This document shows positions 17,479 to 25,908 of a DNA stretch of 64,000 bases, one piece after another (position 1 is the first letter of the stretch; each line of letters opens with the position of its first letter). The position numbers and the translations under genes are program-made. The DNA is from Microbulbifer halophilus (GTDB taxonomy: Bacteria; Pseudomonadota; Gammaproteobacteria; Pseudomonadales; Cellvibrionaceae). The notes under the pieces were generated by a model that was not told the origin of the DNA, ran no database searches, and saw only the letters and a list, made by a program, of their open reading frames with translations. The DNA is taken from NCBI RefSeq assembly GCF_026183675.1, contig NZ_JAPIVK010000012.1:43533-107532 (forward strand), read 5' to 3'.

Positions 17479-19173
17479 ATGAAAAGTAAAAGATCTGTAA
17501 AGGCCGGACGGTATGTCCGGCCGCTGCTTGGTGTTTCGGCAGCGATAGCCCTATCGCTCGGTTTAATGGCATGCGGGGCGGAAAGTTCAGGCAAGCGGGC
17601 AGCAGCTCCAGGTGACACGCACGAGAGGGCCGAAGATGGGCCCGGGCCCATCGAGGCGCGCAACCCCATCATATGGGCGGATGTGCCCGACGTATCGGTA
17701 ATCCGCGTCGACGATACCTATTACATGAGCAGTACCACCATGCATATGAATCCGGGGCTGCCGATCATGAAGTCCCGGGACCTGGTGAATTGGGAGCTGC
17801 TGGGCTACGCCTACGACACACTGGTGGACAACGACCAGATGAACCTGAACGGGGGGCAGAACGCCTATGGCAAGGGTTCCTGGGCCAGCAGCCTGCGTTA
17901 CCATGAAGGACAGTTCCATGTGTCCACTTTCTCCGCGACTTCCGGCAAAACCCATGTGTACAGAACGGGCGATATCCAGAGCGGGAACTGGCTGGAAACC
18001 GCATTCGAGCCGGACCTGCACGACCATTCCCTGTTCTTTGACGACGGCCGTGTTTATATGGTCTATGGCAGTGACGAGATCCGGTTGGTTGAACTGGAGT
18101 CCGATTTCTCCGGAATAAAAGCCGGTGGTGTCAATCAGGTGATCATCGACGATGCCAGCAAGCCGGCCGGAGAAGATATCATGCTGCCGGCCGAGGGGTC
18201 GCAGTTGTACAAGATCGATGGCCGCTATTACCTGATGAACATCACCTGGCCGCGACAGGGCATGCGCACGGTGGTGATCCATCGCGCCGACCGGCTCACC
18301 GGCCCGTACGAGGGCAGGGTGGCACTGCAATATCAGGGCATCGCCCAGGGTGGCCTGATCGAGACGCCGGAGGGTGACTGGTACGCGATGCTCTTCGGCG
18401 ACCGCGGCGCGGTGGGCCGCATTCCCTATCTGGTGCCGGTAAGCTGGGAAGACGGGTGGCCGATGCTGGGTCGGGAAGGCGTCGTCCCCGAAACCCTCGA
18501 CGTTTCGCTGGATGGAAAGCCGGTGGAAAATGCGAATGTTGCCGGCATCGTCACTTCGGATGAGTTCGACCGGCCTGAGCTGCCCCTTGCCTGGCAGTGG
18601 AATCACAATCCGGCCCCGGAATACTGGTCTCTCACCGACCGGCCCGGCTACCTGCGCCTGACCAATGGCCGTGTGGATCCGGACCTGCTGCAAACCCGCA
18701 ATACCCTGACCCAGCGCACTTTCGGCCCGGAGAGCTCCGCCTCGGTGCGTGTCGACGTGTCGGCGATGCGCGCCGGAGATGTCGCCGGCCTGGCGCTGCT
18801 GCAGAAGCACTACGGCTATGTCGGCGTCAGGCGGGAGGGCGGAAAGCGTTTTGTCACCATGGTCAGCGCGGAAGGTGAGGTGCCGCGGGAGCTGGGCCGG
18901 GTGCCCCTGGAGGGGGAGACGGTATACCTGAAGGCGCAGGCCGATTTTCGTCAGGGGGCAGATACCGCCAAATTCTATTACCGCCCGGAAGGCGGGCAAT
19001 GGAGCCCGATCGGCGGGCCCCTGGCAATGGAATACACTCTGCCGCACTTCATGGGCTACCGCTTTGGCCTGTTCAGCTTTGCCACCCGCGAGGCGGGCGG
19101 CGTGGCCGACTTTGACTACTTCAGGCTGGGGGATCCACTGCCTTTCCGGCGGGGACCGGTATTGCAGCAGTAG
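17479..19173 (+). CDS. GH43 subfamily 12-like lipoprotein (arabinofuranosidase/beta-xylosidase)
   Basis: The product has 564 residues from MKSKRS. The start at 17479 avoids overlap with the preceding gene, 14 bases upstream. Lipobox LGLMAC with Cys32, so it is probably anchored to an outer or inner membrane. GH43 propeller about 60-370: base Asp71 (PDVSVIRV), the TYYMSSTTMHMNPGLPIM segment typical of subfamily 12-type enzymes, acid Glu239 (PAEGSQLYKI). A C-terminal GH43_C2 beta-sandwich (about 385-555) contributes to the active site in relatives. It probably acts on oligosaccharides released by the GH10/GH43 enzyme. Confidence 0.83.
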   Translation: MKSKRSVKAGRYVRPLLGVSAAIALSLGLMACGAESSGKRAAAPGDTHERAEDGPGPIEARNPIIWADVPDVSVIRVDDTYYMSSTTMHMNPGLPIMKSRDLVNWELLGYAYDTLVDNDQMNLNGGQNAYGKGSWASSLRYHEGQFHVSTFSATSGKTHVYRTGDIQSGNWLETAFEPDLHDHSLFFDDGRVYMVYGSDEIRLVELESDFSGIKAGGVNQVIIDDASKPAGEDIMLPAEGSQLYKIDGRYYLMNITWPRQGMRTVVIHRADRLTGPYEGRVALQYQGIAQGGLIETPEGDWYAMLFGDRGAVGRIPYLVPVSWEDGWPMLGREGVVPETLDVSLDGKPVENANVAGIVTSDEFDRPELPLAWQWNHNPAPEYWSLTDRPGYLRLTNGRVDPDLLQTRNTLTQRTFGPESSASVRVDVSAMRAGDVAGLALLQKHYGYVGVRREGGKRFVTMVSAEGEVPRELGRVPLEGETVYLKAQADFRQGADTAKFYYRPEGGQWSPIGGPLAMEYTLPHFMGYRFGLFSFATREAGGVADFDYFRLGDPLPFRRGPVLQQ

Positions 19174-19289
19174 TTGCGGTCGCCGCTCCCGACTCCGTGG
19201 CGCCACTCAGGCTCCCCCTCCAGGGGGGCTACCGCTATCCCGGATCGCTCCCTATTTCGCGGGGGGGTGCTTGTCCTGCAAATTAATAA

Positions 19290-19304
19290 GTCATACAATA
19301 ATAG
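19290..19304 (+). promoter_or_regulatory. TACAATA element (site C) upstream of pentose operon
   Basis: GTCATACAATAATAG lies 29 bases before the dehydratase start codon, within an AT-rich promoter region. Confidence 0.5.
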
Positions 19305-19332
19305 TTATGAGAAAATAAGTGGGGTTCTAATA

Positions 19333-21072
19333 ATGGCCAGTGATGATAAGAAAAAGACAGTCCTGCGGTCGGCCAATTGGTTCGGAACGCGTGACAAGAA
19401 CGGGTTCATGTACCGCAGTTGGATGAAAAACCAGGGGATTCCCGATCACCACTTCGAAGGCAGGCCGGTCATCGGTATCTGCAATACCTGGTCCGAGCTG
19501 ACCCCCTGTAACGCCCATTTCCGAAAGATTGCCGAGCATGTCAAGAACGGCATCCGCGAGGCCGGCGGCGTGCCGGTGGAGTTCCCGGTCTTTTCCAACG
19601 GCGAGTCCAATCTCCGCCCCACGGCCATGCTGACCCGCAACCTGGCGTCCATGGATACCGAAGAGGCCATCCGCGGCAACCCGATCGACGGCGTCGTATT
19701 GCTGGTGGGCTGCGACAAGACCACGCCGGCACTGCTGATGGGCGCCGCCAGCTGCAACCTGCCCACCATGGTGGTCACCGGCGGCCCCATGCTGAACGGC
19801 GATCACAAGGGTAAAGAGGTGGGCTCCGGCACTCTCGTGTGGCAGATGCACGAGGAGTACAAGGCCGGCAATATCTCCCTGCACGAATTCCTCAGCGCGG
19901 AGGGCAGCATGTCCCGTTCCGCGGGTACCTGCAACACCATGGGTACCGCCTCCACCATGGCCTGCATGGCGGAATCCCTCGGCACCAGCCTGCCGCACAA
20001 TGCCGCCATCCCGGCGGTGGATTCGCGCCGCTACACCCTGGCGCACATGTCCGGCATGCGCATCGTGGACATGGTGCACGAGGACCTGACCCTGTCGAAG
20101 GTGCTGACCAAAGAGGCCTTCCACAACGCCATCCGCACCAATGCGGCCATCGGCGGTTCCACCAACGCGGTGATTCACCTGAAGGCCATCGCCGGCCGCA
20201 TCGGCGTGGACCTGGACCTGGAAGACTGGTCGAAGGGCCGCGAGGTACCCACGCTGGTGAACCTGCAGCCCTCCGGCGAATACCTGATGGAAGAGTTCTT
20301 CTACTCCGGCGGCCTGCCCGCGGTGCTGCGCCGCCTGGGCGAGGCGGACAAGCTCAACCGGGACTGCCTGACCGTGAATGGCCAGTCCCTCTGGGAGAAT
20401 GTGCAGGATGCTCCCTGTTACAACGACGACGTTATTCGCACCATGGACAATCCGCTGGTGGCCAGCGGCGGCATCTGTATCCTGAAAGGCAACCTGGCCC
20501 CGCGCGGCGCGGTGCTGAAACCTTCCGCGGCCAGCCCGGAGCTGATGAACCACCGCGGCCGCGCCGTGGTGTTCGAGGATTTCGATCACTACAAGCAGCG
20601 CATCGCCGACCCGGACCTGGATATCGACGAAACCTGCGTGATGGTGATGAAGAACTGCGGTCCCAAGGGTTACCCGGGCATGGCCGAAGTGGGCAATATG
20701 GGCTTGCCGCCGAAGCTGCTGAAAAAGGGTATCAAGGATATGGTGCGCATCTCCGATGCCCGCATGAGCGGCACCGCCTTCGGCACGGTGGTGCTGCACG
20801 TGGTGCCCGAGGCCATGGAACTGGGTCCGCTGGCCGCGGTACAGGACGGCGATATGGTGCACCTGGATGCGGATAACGGCATCCTGAACCTGGAGATCTC
20901 CGACGAGGAACTGGCCTCGCGCCTGGAGTCACTGAAACGCGACCATGTGATTGCCTCCACCGGTGGCTACCTGGAGATGTACCGAGAGCGTGTATTACAG
21001 GCGGACGAGGGCTGTGATTTCGATTTCCTCGTCGGCTGTCGCGGCGCCGAAGTGCCGCGGCACTCGCACTGA
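19333..21072 (+). CDS. IlvD/Edd-family L-arabinonate (pentonate) dehydratase
   Basis: The product has 579 residues from MASDDKKKTVLRSANWFGT. An upstream in-frame extension crosses the operator and is rejected. The [2Fe-2S] ligand Cys are in GICNTWSELTPCN, LVGCDKTTP and SRSAGTCNTMGT. The order and spacing match sugar-acid dehydratases such as L-arabinonate dehydratase rather than dihydroxyacid dehydratase. It converts the aldonate to 2-keto-3-deoxy-pentonate. First gene of a long catabolic and transport run. Confidence 0.87.
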   Translation: MASDDKKKTVLRSANWFGTRDKNGFMYRSWMKNQGIPDHHFEGRPVIGICNTWSELTPCNAHFRKIAEHVKNGIREAGGVPVEFPVFSNGESNLRPTAMLTRNLASMDTEEAIRGNPIDGVVLLVGCDKTTPALLMGAASCNLPTMVVTGGPMLNGDHKGKEVGSGTLVWQMHEEYKAGNISLHEFLSAEGSMSRSAGTCNTMGTASTMACMAESLGTSLPHNAAIPAVDSRRYTLAHMSGMRIVDMVHEDLTLSKVLTKEAFHNAIRTNAAIGGSTNAVIHLKAIAGRIGVDLDLEDWSKGREVPTLVNLQPSGEYLMEEFFYSGGLPAVLRRLGEADKLNRDCLTVNGQSLWENVQDAPCYNDDVIRTMDNPLVASGGICILKGNLAPRGAVLKPSAASPELMNHRGRAVVFEDFDHYKQRIADPDLDIDETCVMVMKNCGPKGYPGMAEVGNMGLPPKLLKKGIKDMVRISDARMSGTAFGTVVLHVVPEAMELGPLAAVQDGDMVHLDADNGILNLEISDEELASRLESLKRDHVIASTGGYLEMYRERVLQADEGCDFDFLVGCRGAEVPRHSH

Positions 21073-21090
21073 CCGGACTCCGCCCCGTAC

Positions 21091-21119
21091 TGTAGGAGCC
21101 TGCCGGGCAGGCTCCTACA
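21091..21119. repeat. REP-like hairpin GTAGGAGCCTGC
   Basis: TGTAGGAGCCTGCC/GGCAGGCTCCTACA is a near-perfect inverted repeat between the dehydratase and SDR genes. Related copies occur at 24772, 27487, 30594 and 36515. It may stabilise the upstream mRNA. Confidence 0.75.
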
Positions 21120-21169
21120 AGGGTTTGCGGCAACCAATAAGCAGTCAATAAAGAACACAAGAGCGAGCG

Positions 21170-21949
21170 ATGAACCTGACCAACCAATACCCCAGCCTGA
21201 ATGGCAAAACCGTATTCGTGTCCGGCGGCGGCTCCGGTATCGGCGCCAGCCTGGTAGAGGCCTTTTTCCAGCAGGGGGCGAAGGTGGCCTTCGTGGATAT
21301 CCAGCGAGAAGCCTCCCAGGCACTGGTGGAACGCCTGCGCGGCGAGCGGCCGGAGGACTCCGCGGCACAGGTGAGTTTCTACTACTGCGATCTCACCGAT
21401 ATCGAAAGCCTGCGCGCCACCATCTCCCAGGCCGCTGAAGAGCTGGGTCCCATCTCGGTGCTGGTCAACAACGCCGCCAACGACCTGCGCCACGACTTCC
21501 GCGAGGTAACGCCGGAAGAGTGGGACAGGCACACCGCCGTCAATATGCGCCACCAGTTCTTTGCTGCCCAGGCGGTGTATCCCTATATGAAAGAGCTCGG
21601 TGGTGGTTCCATCATCAATTTCGGTTCCATGAGCTGGCACGCGGCCCAGGGCGGCATGCCCGGCTACACCAGTTCCAAGGCCGCCATCGAGGGCCTGACC
21701 CGCGGCCTGGCGCGGGATATGGGGCCGGACAGCATCCGCGTGAACACCCTGGTGCCCGGCTGGGTCATGACCGAAAAGCAGCTGCGCCTCTGGGTCGACG
21801 ACAGTGCCCGCGAGGACATCGCCAAGGGGCAGTGCATGAAGGGCGAGCTACTACCGGAGCATGTGGCCGCCATGGCCCTGTTCCTCGCCTCCGACGACAG
21901 CCGCATGTGCTCGGCGCAGAACTTTATCGTCGACGGCGGCTGGATCTGA
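21170..21949 (+). CDS. SDR sugar dehydrogenase (L-arabinose 1-dehydrogenase candidate)
   Basis: The product has 259 residues. Classical short-chain dehydrogenase: cofactor loop SGGGSGIG (the usual TG is SG), acidic residue at the end of beta-2 (FVDIQ, suggesting NAD preference), NNAAN, and catalytic Ser153, Tyr166, Lys170 (YTSSK). The C-terminus has FIVDGGW. By context it oxidises the pentose to its lactone, feeding the SMP-30 lactonase encoded at 29663. Whether arabinose, xylose or both are used cannot be decided from sequence. Confidence 0.8.
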   Translation: MNLTNQYPSLNGKTVFVSGGGSGIGASLVEAFFQQGAKVAFVDIQREASQALVERLRGERPEDSAAQVSFYYCDLTDIESLRATISQAAEELGPISVLVNNAANDLRHDFREVTPEEWDRHTAVNMRHQFFAAQAVYPYMKELGGGSIINFGSMSWHAAQGGMPGYTSSKAAIEGLTRGLARDMGPDSIRVNTLVPGWVMTEKQLRLWVDDSAREDIAKGQCMKGELLPEHVAAMALFLASDDSRMCSAQNFIVDGGWI

Positions 21950-21967
21950 TACGAGTGACATAACGCG

Positions 21968-21983
21968 ATGGTAGCGTTAACAT
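21968..21983. promoter_or_regulatory. xyl-box-like operator before aldehyde dehydrogenase gene
   Basis: ATGGTAGCGTTAACAT; the core TGGTAGCGTTAACA differs by one base from the Xanthomonas xyl-box TGGTAGCGCTAACA. It lies 18 bases after the SDR stop and 133 before the next start, so it may control an internal promoter. Confidence 0.55.
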
Positions 21984-22115
21984 TCCGGGGCCGGCCGGAG
22001 CGTCCTTCCGGTCCCGGTTGTGACCCGCATTTTCCACAGGGAGCCTGGGAAAGTGCGGCCCGATACCTGCAATTTTTATGTACCTCCAAGGTAACGAACA
22101 CGAAGGAGACTCAAC

Positions 22116-23708
22116 ATGCCGCTTACAGGCAAACAACTGATCGCCGGTAAATGGCTCGACGGCCGCGCCGACACCTTTCGGGGTGTCGATCCCGCCAAGG
22201 GCGAAAACCTCGAACCGGAGTTCACCTGCGCGGACGAATTCCAGGTGACCGAAGCGGTCAACGCCGCCAGCGAGTGCTTTACCGAATTCGCCAACACCTC
22301 GCCACAGAAGCGCGCCGAGTTTCTGAACACCTGCGCCGACGAAATCATGGCCCTGGGTGACGAACTGCTGGAGCGTGTCTCCGCCGAGACCGGCTACCCG
22401 CGCGCCCGCGCCGAGGGTGAGCGCGGCCGCACCTGCGGCCAACTGCGCATGTTCGCCGACTGGATCGTGAAGGGCGAATACCTGGATGCCCGCATCGACA
22501 CCGCGCTGCCGGATCGCCAGCCGATGCCGCGCCCGGACCTGCGCAGCTTCAACCAGGCCCTGGGCCCGGTGGGCGTCTTCGGTGCCAGCAACTTCCCGCT
22601 GGCCTTCTCCGTCGCCGGCGGTGACACCGCCGCCGCCTTTGCCGCCGGTTGCCCGGTGATCGTCAAGGCGCACAACTCGCACCCGGGCACCAGCGAACTG
22701 GTGGCCCAGGCACTGGCCAAAGCGGTCGAGAAATGCGAGCTGCCGGGTGGCGTCTTCTCGCTGATTCTCGGTTCCGGCAAGCGCGTCGGCGCGGAGCTGG
22801 TCAAGTCGCCGGGTATCAAGGCCGTGGGCTTCACCGGTTCCTTCTCCGGCGGTACCGCGCTGTTCAAGCTGGCCAACGAGCGCCCGGAACCGATTCCGGT
22901 GTTCGCGGAAATGGGCAGCATCAACCCGGTCGTGCTGCTGCCGGAAGCCCTGAAAAACTCCGCCGAGAGTGTCGCCGAAGGTTTTGTCGGCTCCCTGAAC
23001 ATGGGTACCGGCCAATTCTGTGTAAACCCGGGCCTGGTACTGGGTGTGGAAGGCGAAGACCTGGACCGCTTTATCAGCGCCACCAGCGATGCCCTGGCCA
23101 AGGTCGGCGCCGGAGTGATGCTGAACAAGGCCACCCAGCAGGGCTACCAGAGCGGCGGCGCCAAGCTGCGCGACCAGCAGGGCGTGGAAGAGGTTGCCAC
23201 CGGTGAAGCCACCGGCGACGAGAGCGGTTTCACCTGCCAGGCGAGCCTGCTGACCGTCAGCGGAAAAGACTTCCTGGCCAACGGCGAGCTGCAGGAAGAA
23301 GTGTTCGGCCCCACCTCGCTGGTGGTGAAATGCCGCGATCGTGATGAACTGCTGCAGGCCACTGCCGCGCTGCAGGGCCAGCTCACCGGCACGCTGCAGT
23401 GCACCGAAGCGGAGCTGGGCAGCTACGGCGACCTGGTAGAGCTGCTGCGCCAGCGCGTGGGCCGCATCGTGGTCAACGGCTATCCCACCGGCGTGGAAGT
23501 ATGCCACTCCATGATGCATGGCGGTCCCTTCCCAGCGGCCACCGATGCGCGTTTCACCTCCGTGGGTACCAAGGCCATCGAGCGTTTCCTGCGCCCGATC
23601 TGCTTCCAGAACTACCCGGAAAGCCTGCTGCCGGAAGCGCTGAAAAACGATAACCCGCTGGGTATCGCGCGCCTGGTGAACGGGGAAAAGACCAGCGATG
23701 CTGTCTGA
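22116..23708 (+). CDS. NADP-type alpha-ketoglutaric semialdehyde dehydrogenase
   Basis: The product has 530 residues; strong ribosome site AAGGAGA 8 bases upstream. Aldehyde dehydrogenase fold: GASNFPLAFSVAGGDTA, catalytic Glu in FAEMGSINPV and catalytic Cys in GTGQFCVNPG. The replacement of the usual ELGGK by EMGSINP is typical of the KGSADH branch. It oxidises alpha-ketoglutaric semialdehyde to 2-oxoglutarate, the last step of the non-phosphorylating pentose pathway. The stop overlaps the next start by 11 bases, so translation is probably coupled. Confidence 0.88.
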   Translation: MPLTGKQLIAGKWLDGRADTFRGVDPAKGENLEPEFTCADEFQVTEAVNAASECFTEFANTSPQKRAEFLNTCADEIMALGDELLERVSAETGYPRARAEGERGRTCGQLRMFADWIVKGEYLDARIDTALPDRQPMPRPDLRSFNQALGPVGVFGASNFPLAFSVAGGDTAAAFAAGCPVIVKAHNSHPGTSELVAQALAKAVEKCELPGGVFSLILGSGKRVGAELVKSPGIKAVGFTGSFSGGTALFKLANERPEPIPVFAEMGSINPVVLLPEALKNSAESVAEGFVGSLNMGTGQFCVNPGLVLGVEGEDLDRFISATSDALAKVGAGVMLNKATQQGYQSGGAKLRDQQGVEEVATGEATGDESGFTCQASLLTVSGKDFLANGELQEEVFGPTSLVVKCRDRDELLQATAALQGQLTGTLQCTEAELGSYGDLVELLRQRVGRIVVNGYPTGVEVCHSMMHGGPFPAATDARFTSVGTKAIERFLRPICFQNYPESLLPEALKNDNPLGIARLVNGEKTSDAV

Positions 23709-24759
23709 ACTGGCAATGCCCCGCGGTATCGAGTCGGCGACTATTCCAGTCGCCGGCGCCGAGCCGCTGCGCACGGTGACCCTGGCCAATGGCCGGGGCA
23801 CCCGTGTGCGGCTGTGCGAACTCGGCGCCAGCCTGCTGTCAGTGGAGACCACGGATCGCTACGGTCACCGGGACAATATCCTGCTGAGCTACGCCGATCC
23901 GCAGCACTGGCTGGAAAACGACTGGTATCTCGGCGTCGCCGTCGGCCGCGTGGCCAACCGCATCGGCGGGGCGCGTTTCCGCATCGGCGAAACCGAATAC
24001 CGGCTGCCGGCCAACGACGGCGCCAACCACCTGCACGGTGGTCCGGACGGCCTGAGTGGCAAGCGCTGGCAGATGGTGCAGAGCGAGTCCGGCGCGGCGG
24101 GCCAGTCCGTGACTTTCCGCAGTGAAAGCCCGGAAGGCGAGGGCGGTTATCCCGGCCGGCTGTCGGTGGAACTGACCTACCGCCTGGGCGAGGACGACAC
24201 CCTGGCGCTGGAATACCGAGCCACCACGGACAAAGCCACGCCGGTGGCCCTGACCAACCACTGCTACTGGAACCTGGCGGGTCGCGACGGCATTCTCGAA
24301 CACGAACTGGAAATCCACGCTGAGAAACTGCTGGCACTGAACAGCGAGTTGGTGCCCACCGGCGAATTGCTGGATGTGGAAGGCACACCGGTGGATTTCC
24401 GCAAACGCAAGAAAATCGGCCGCGATATCGATGCCTGGCCCGGCGGTTACGACAACTTCTGGGTAGTGGACGAAAACGCGGAAAAAATATTGAAGCCGAT
24501 TGCAGAGCTCACCCACCCGGCCTCCGGCCGCAGCGTGAAGATCGTCTCCAGCGAGGCGGGTGTGCAGTTCTACAGCGGCAATTTTCTCGACGGCAGCCGC
24601 AACCGCGAAGACGGCTCGCCGATACAGCAATACGCCGGGCTCTGCCTGGAAACCCACGGTTTCCCGGACGCGCCCAACCACGACAATTTCCCGTCTGTGA
24701 TTCTGCAGCCGGGAGAGGAATACCGGCAGACAACCATTTACAGCTTCTCTGCCGAATAA
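23698..24759 (+). CDS. Aldose 1-epimerase (mutarotase)
   Basis: The product has 353 residues. GalM-type beta-sandwich: VGRVANRIGGARF, ANDGANHLHGGPDGLSG with catalytic His, NHCYWNL with second His, and PLW-equivalent VDFRKRKKIG. It interconverts anomers of the imported sugar for the dehydrogenase. It overlaps the semialdehyde dehydrogenase gene. Confidence 0.87.
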   Translation: MLSELAMPRGIESATIPVAGAEPLRTVTLANGRGTRVRLCELGASLLSVETTDRYGHRDNILLSYADPQHWLENDWYLGVAVGRVANRIGGARFRIGETEYRLPANDGANHLHGGPDGLSGKRWQMVQSESGAAGQSVTFRSESPEGEGGYPGRLSVELTYRLGEDDTLALEYRATTDKATPVALTNHCYWNLAGRDGILEHELEIHAEKLLALNSELVPTGELLDVEGTPVDFRKRKKIGRDIDAWPGGYDNFWVVDENAEKILKPIAELTHPASGRSVKIVSSEAGVQFYSGNFLDGSRNREDGSPIQQYAGLCLETHGFPDAPNHDNFPSVILQPGEEYRQTTIYSFSAE

Positions 24760-24771
24760 ACTGTAGGAGCC

Positions 24772-24907
24772 TGCTTGCAGGCGAATGGCGGTGGCTTCGG
24801 GGTGGCTCATGCCCAAGCAGCCATCCCTGGAGCAGCCGCCGGCCCGGCCATCCATGGCCGGTCGCAAAACTGCGCAACGAGCATGCTCGTTATGCGCGCA
24901 GTTTTGC
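24772..24907. repeat. REP copy and long hairpin between mutarotase and ABC genes
   Basis: GTAGGAGCCTGCTTGCAGGCGA begins at 24772. Further on, GCAAAACTGCGC ... GCGCAGTTTTGC (24864-24907) brackets the perfect palindrome AACGAGCATGCTCGTT. There is no U-run, so it is more likely an mRNA-stability or REP element than a terminator. Confidence 0.65.
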
Positions 24908-24959
24908 CCATCAAAAAACAAAATAAATATAAACAGATCCTTGTGATGAGGAGAACAAC

Positions 24960-25907
24960 ATGAGAATCCCACCGTTACTGACCGGTGCACTCGCGCTGGC
25001 TCTCAGTTTCGCCCAGCCCGCGGCCGCCATCACCGTCGGCTTCGCCCAGGTCGGTTCCGAAAGCGGCTGGCGCACCAGCTTCAGTGAATCCGTCAAGGCG
25101 GAAGCCAAACGCCGCGGTATCGATCTCAAATTCTCCGACGCACAACAGAAGCAGGAAAACCAGATCAAGGCCGTGCGCAGCTTTGTGGCCCAGCAGGTAG
25201 ACGCCATCATGATCGCGCCGGTGGTGGAAACCGGCTGGCGTCCGGTCCTGCGCGAGGCCAGACGCGCGGATATTCCCGTCGTGATCCTGGACCGCAATAT
25301 CCGCGTAAAAGATCCCTCCATGTACCTGACCCGCATCGCCTCGGATTTTGTCGAGGAGGGGCGCCGCGCGGCCGAGTGGCTGATGCAGGAGACCGGCGGC
25401 AACTGCGACATCCTCGAGCTGCAGGGCACCGTCGGCGCCACCGCCGCCATCGACCGCATGAAAGGCTTCAAGGAAATCATCGGCGAATACCCGAACGCCG
25501 GGATCGTGCGCAGCCAGACCGGCGAATTCACCCGCACCAAGGGCAAGGAAGTCATGGAAGCCATGCTCAAGGCCGAGGGCGGTGGCGAGGAACTCTGCGC
25601 GCTCTGGTCCCACAACGATGAAATGGCCATCGGCGCCATCCAGGCAATCAGGGAAGCCGGCCTGAAACCGGGCGAGGATATCCTGGTAGTTTCCGTCGAC
25701 GGCGTACCGGATTACTTCAAGGCCATGGCCGAAGGTACGGCCAATGCCACCGTGGAACTGACTCCGCACCTGGGCGGCCCGGCGTTCGACGTAATCGATC
25801 GCTACCTGGGCGGCGACCGGGATATCGACAAGCAGATCACCACCACCGGCGATCTCTACACGCAGGAAACCGCAGCGGAAGAATACAGAAAACGTACGGG
25901 TGGCTGA
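24960..25907 (+). CDS. Periplasmic pentose-binding protein of ABC transporter (YtfQ-like)
   Basis: The product has 315 residues; ribosome site GAGGAGA. Signal peptide ends near AAA-IT. Type-1 periplasmic binding fold: VGFAQVGSESGWR at the start, IMIAPVVETGW, HNDEMAIGAIQAIREAG and a VSVDGVPD hinge. The family binds furanose or pentose sugars (YtfQ, and the L-arabinose transporter of Shewanella). The pentose pathway around it suggests arabinose as ligand. Confidence 0.87.
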   Translation: MRIPPLLTGALALALSFAQPAAAITVGFAQVGSESGWRTSFSESVKAEAKRRGIDLKFSDAQQKQENQIKAVRSFVAQQVDAIMIAPVVETGWRPVLREARRADIPVVILDRNIRVKDPSMYLTRIASDFVEEGRRAAEWLMQETGGNCDILELQGTVGATAAIDRMKGFKEIIGEYPNAGIVRSQTGEFTRTKGKEVMEAMLKAEGGGEELCALWSHNDEMAIGAIQAIREAGLKPGEDILVVSVDGVPDYFKAMAEGTANATVELTPHLGGPAFDVIDRYLGGDRDIDKQITTTGDLYTQETAAEEYRKRTGG

Positions 25908-25908
25908 T

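Noticed and set aside
21091..21119. GTAGGAGCCTGC hairpin as a terminator ending the operon after the dehydratase
   Set aside because: No T-run follows, and the same repeat is dispersed at four other sites, so it is treated as a REP element.
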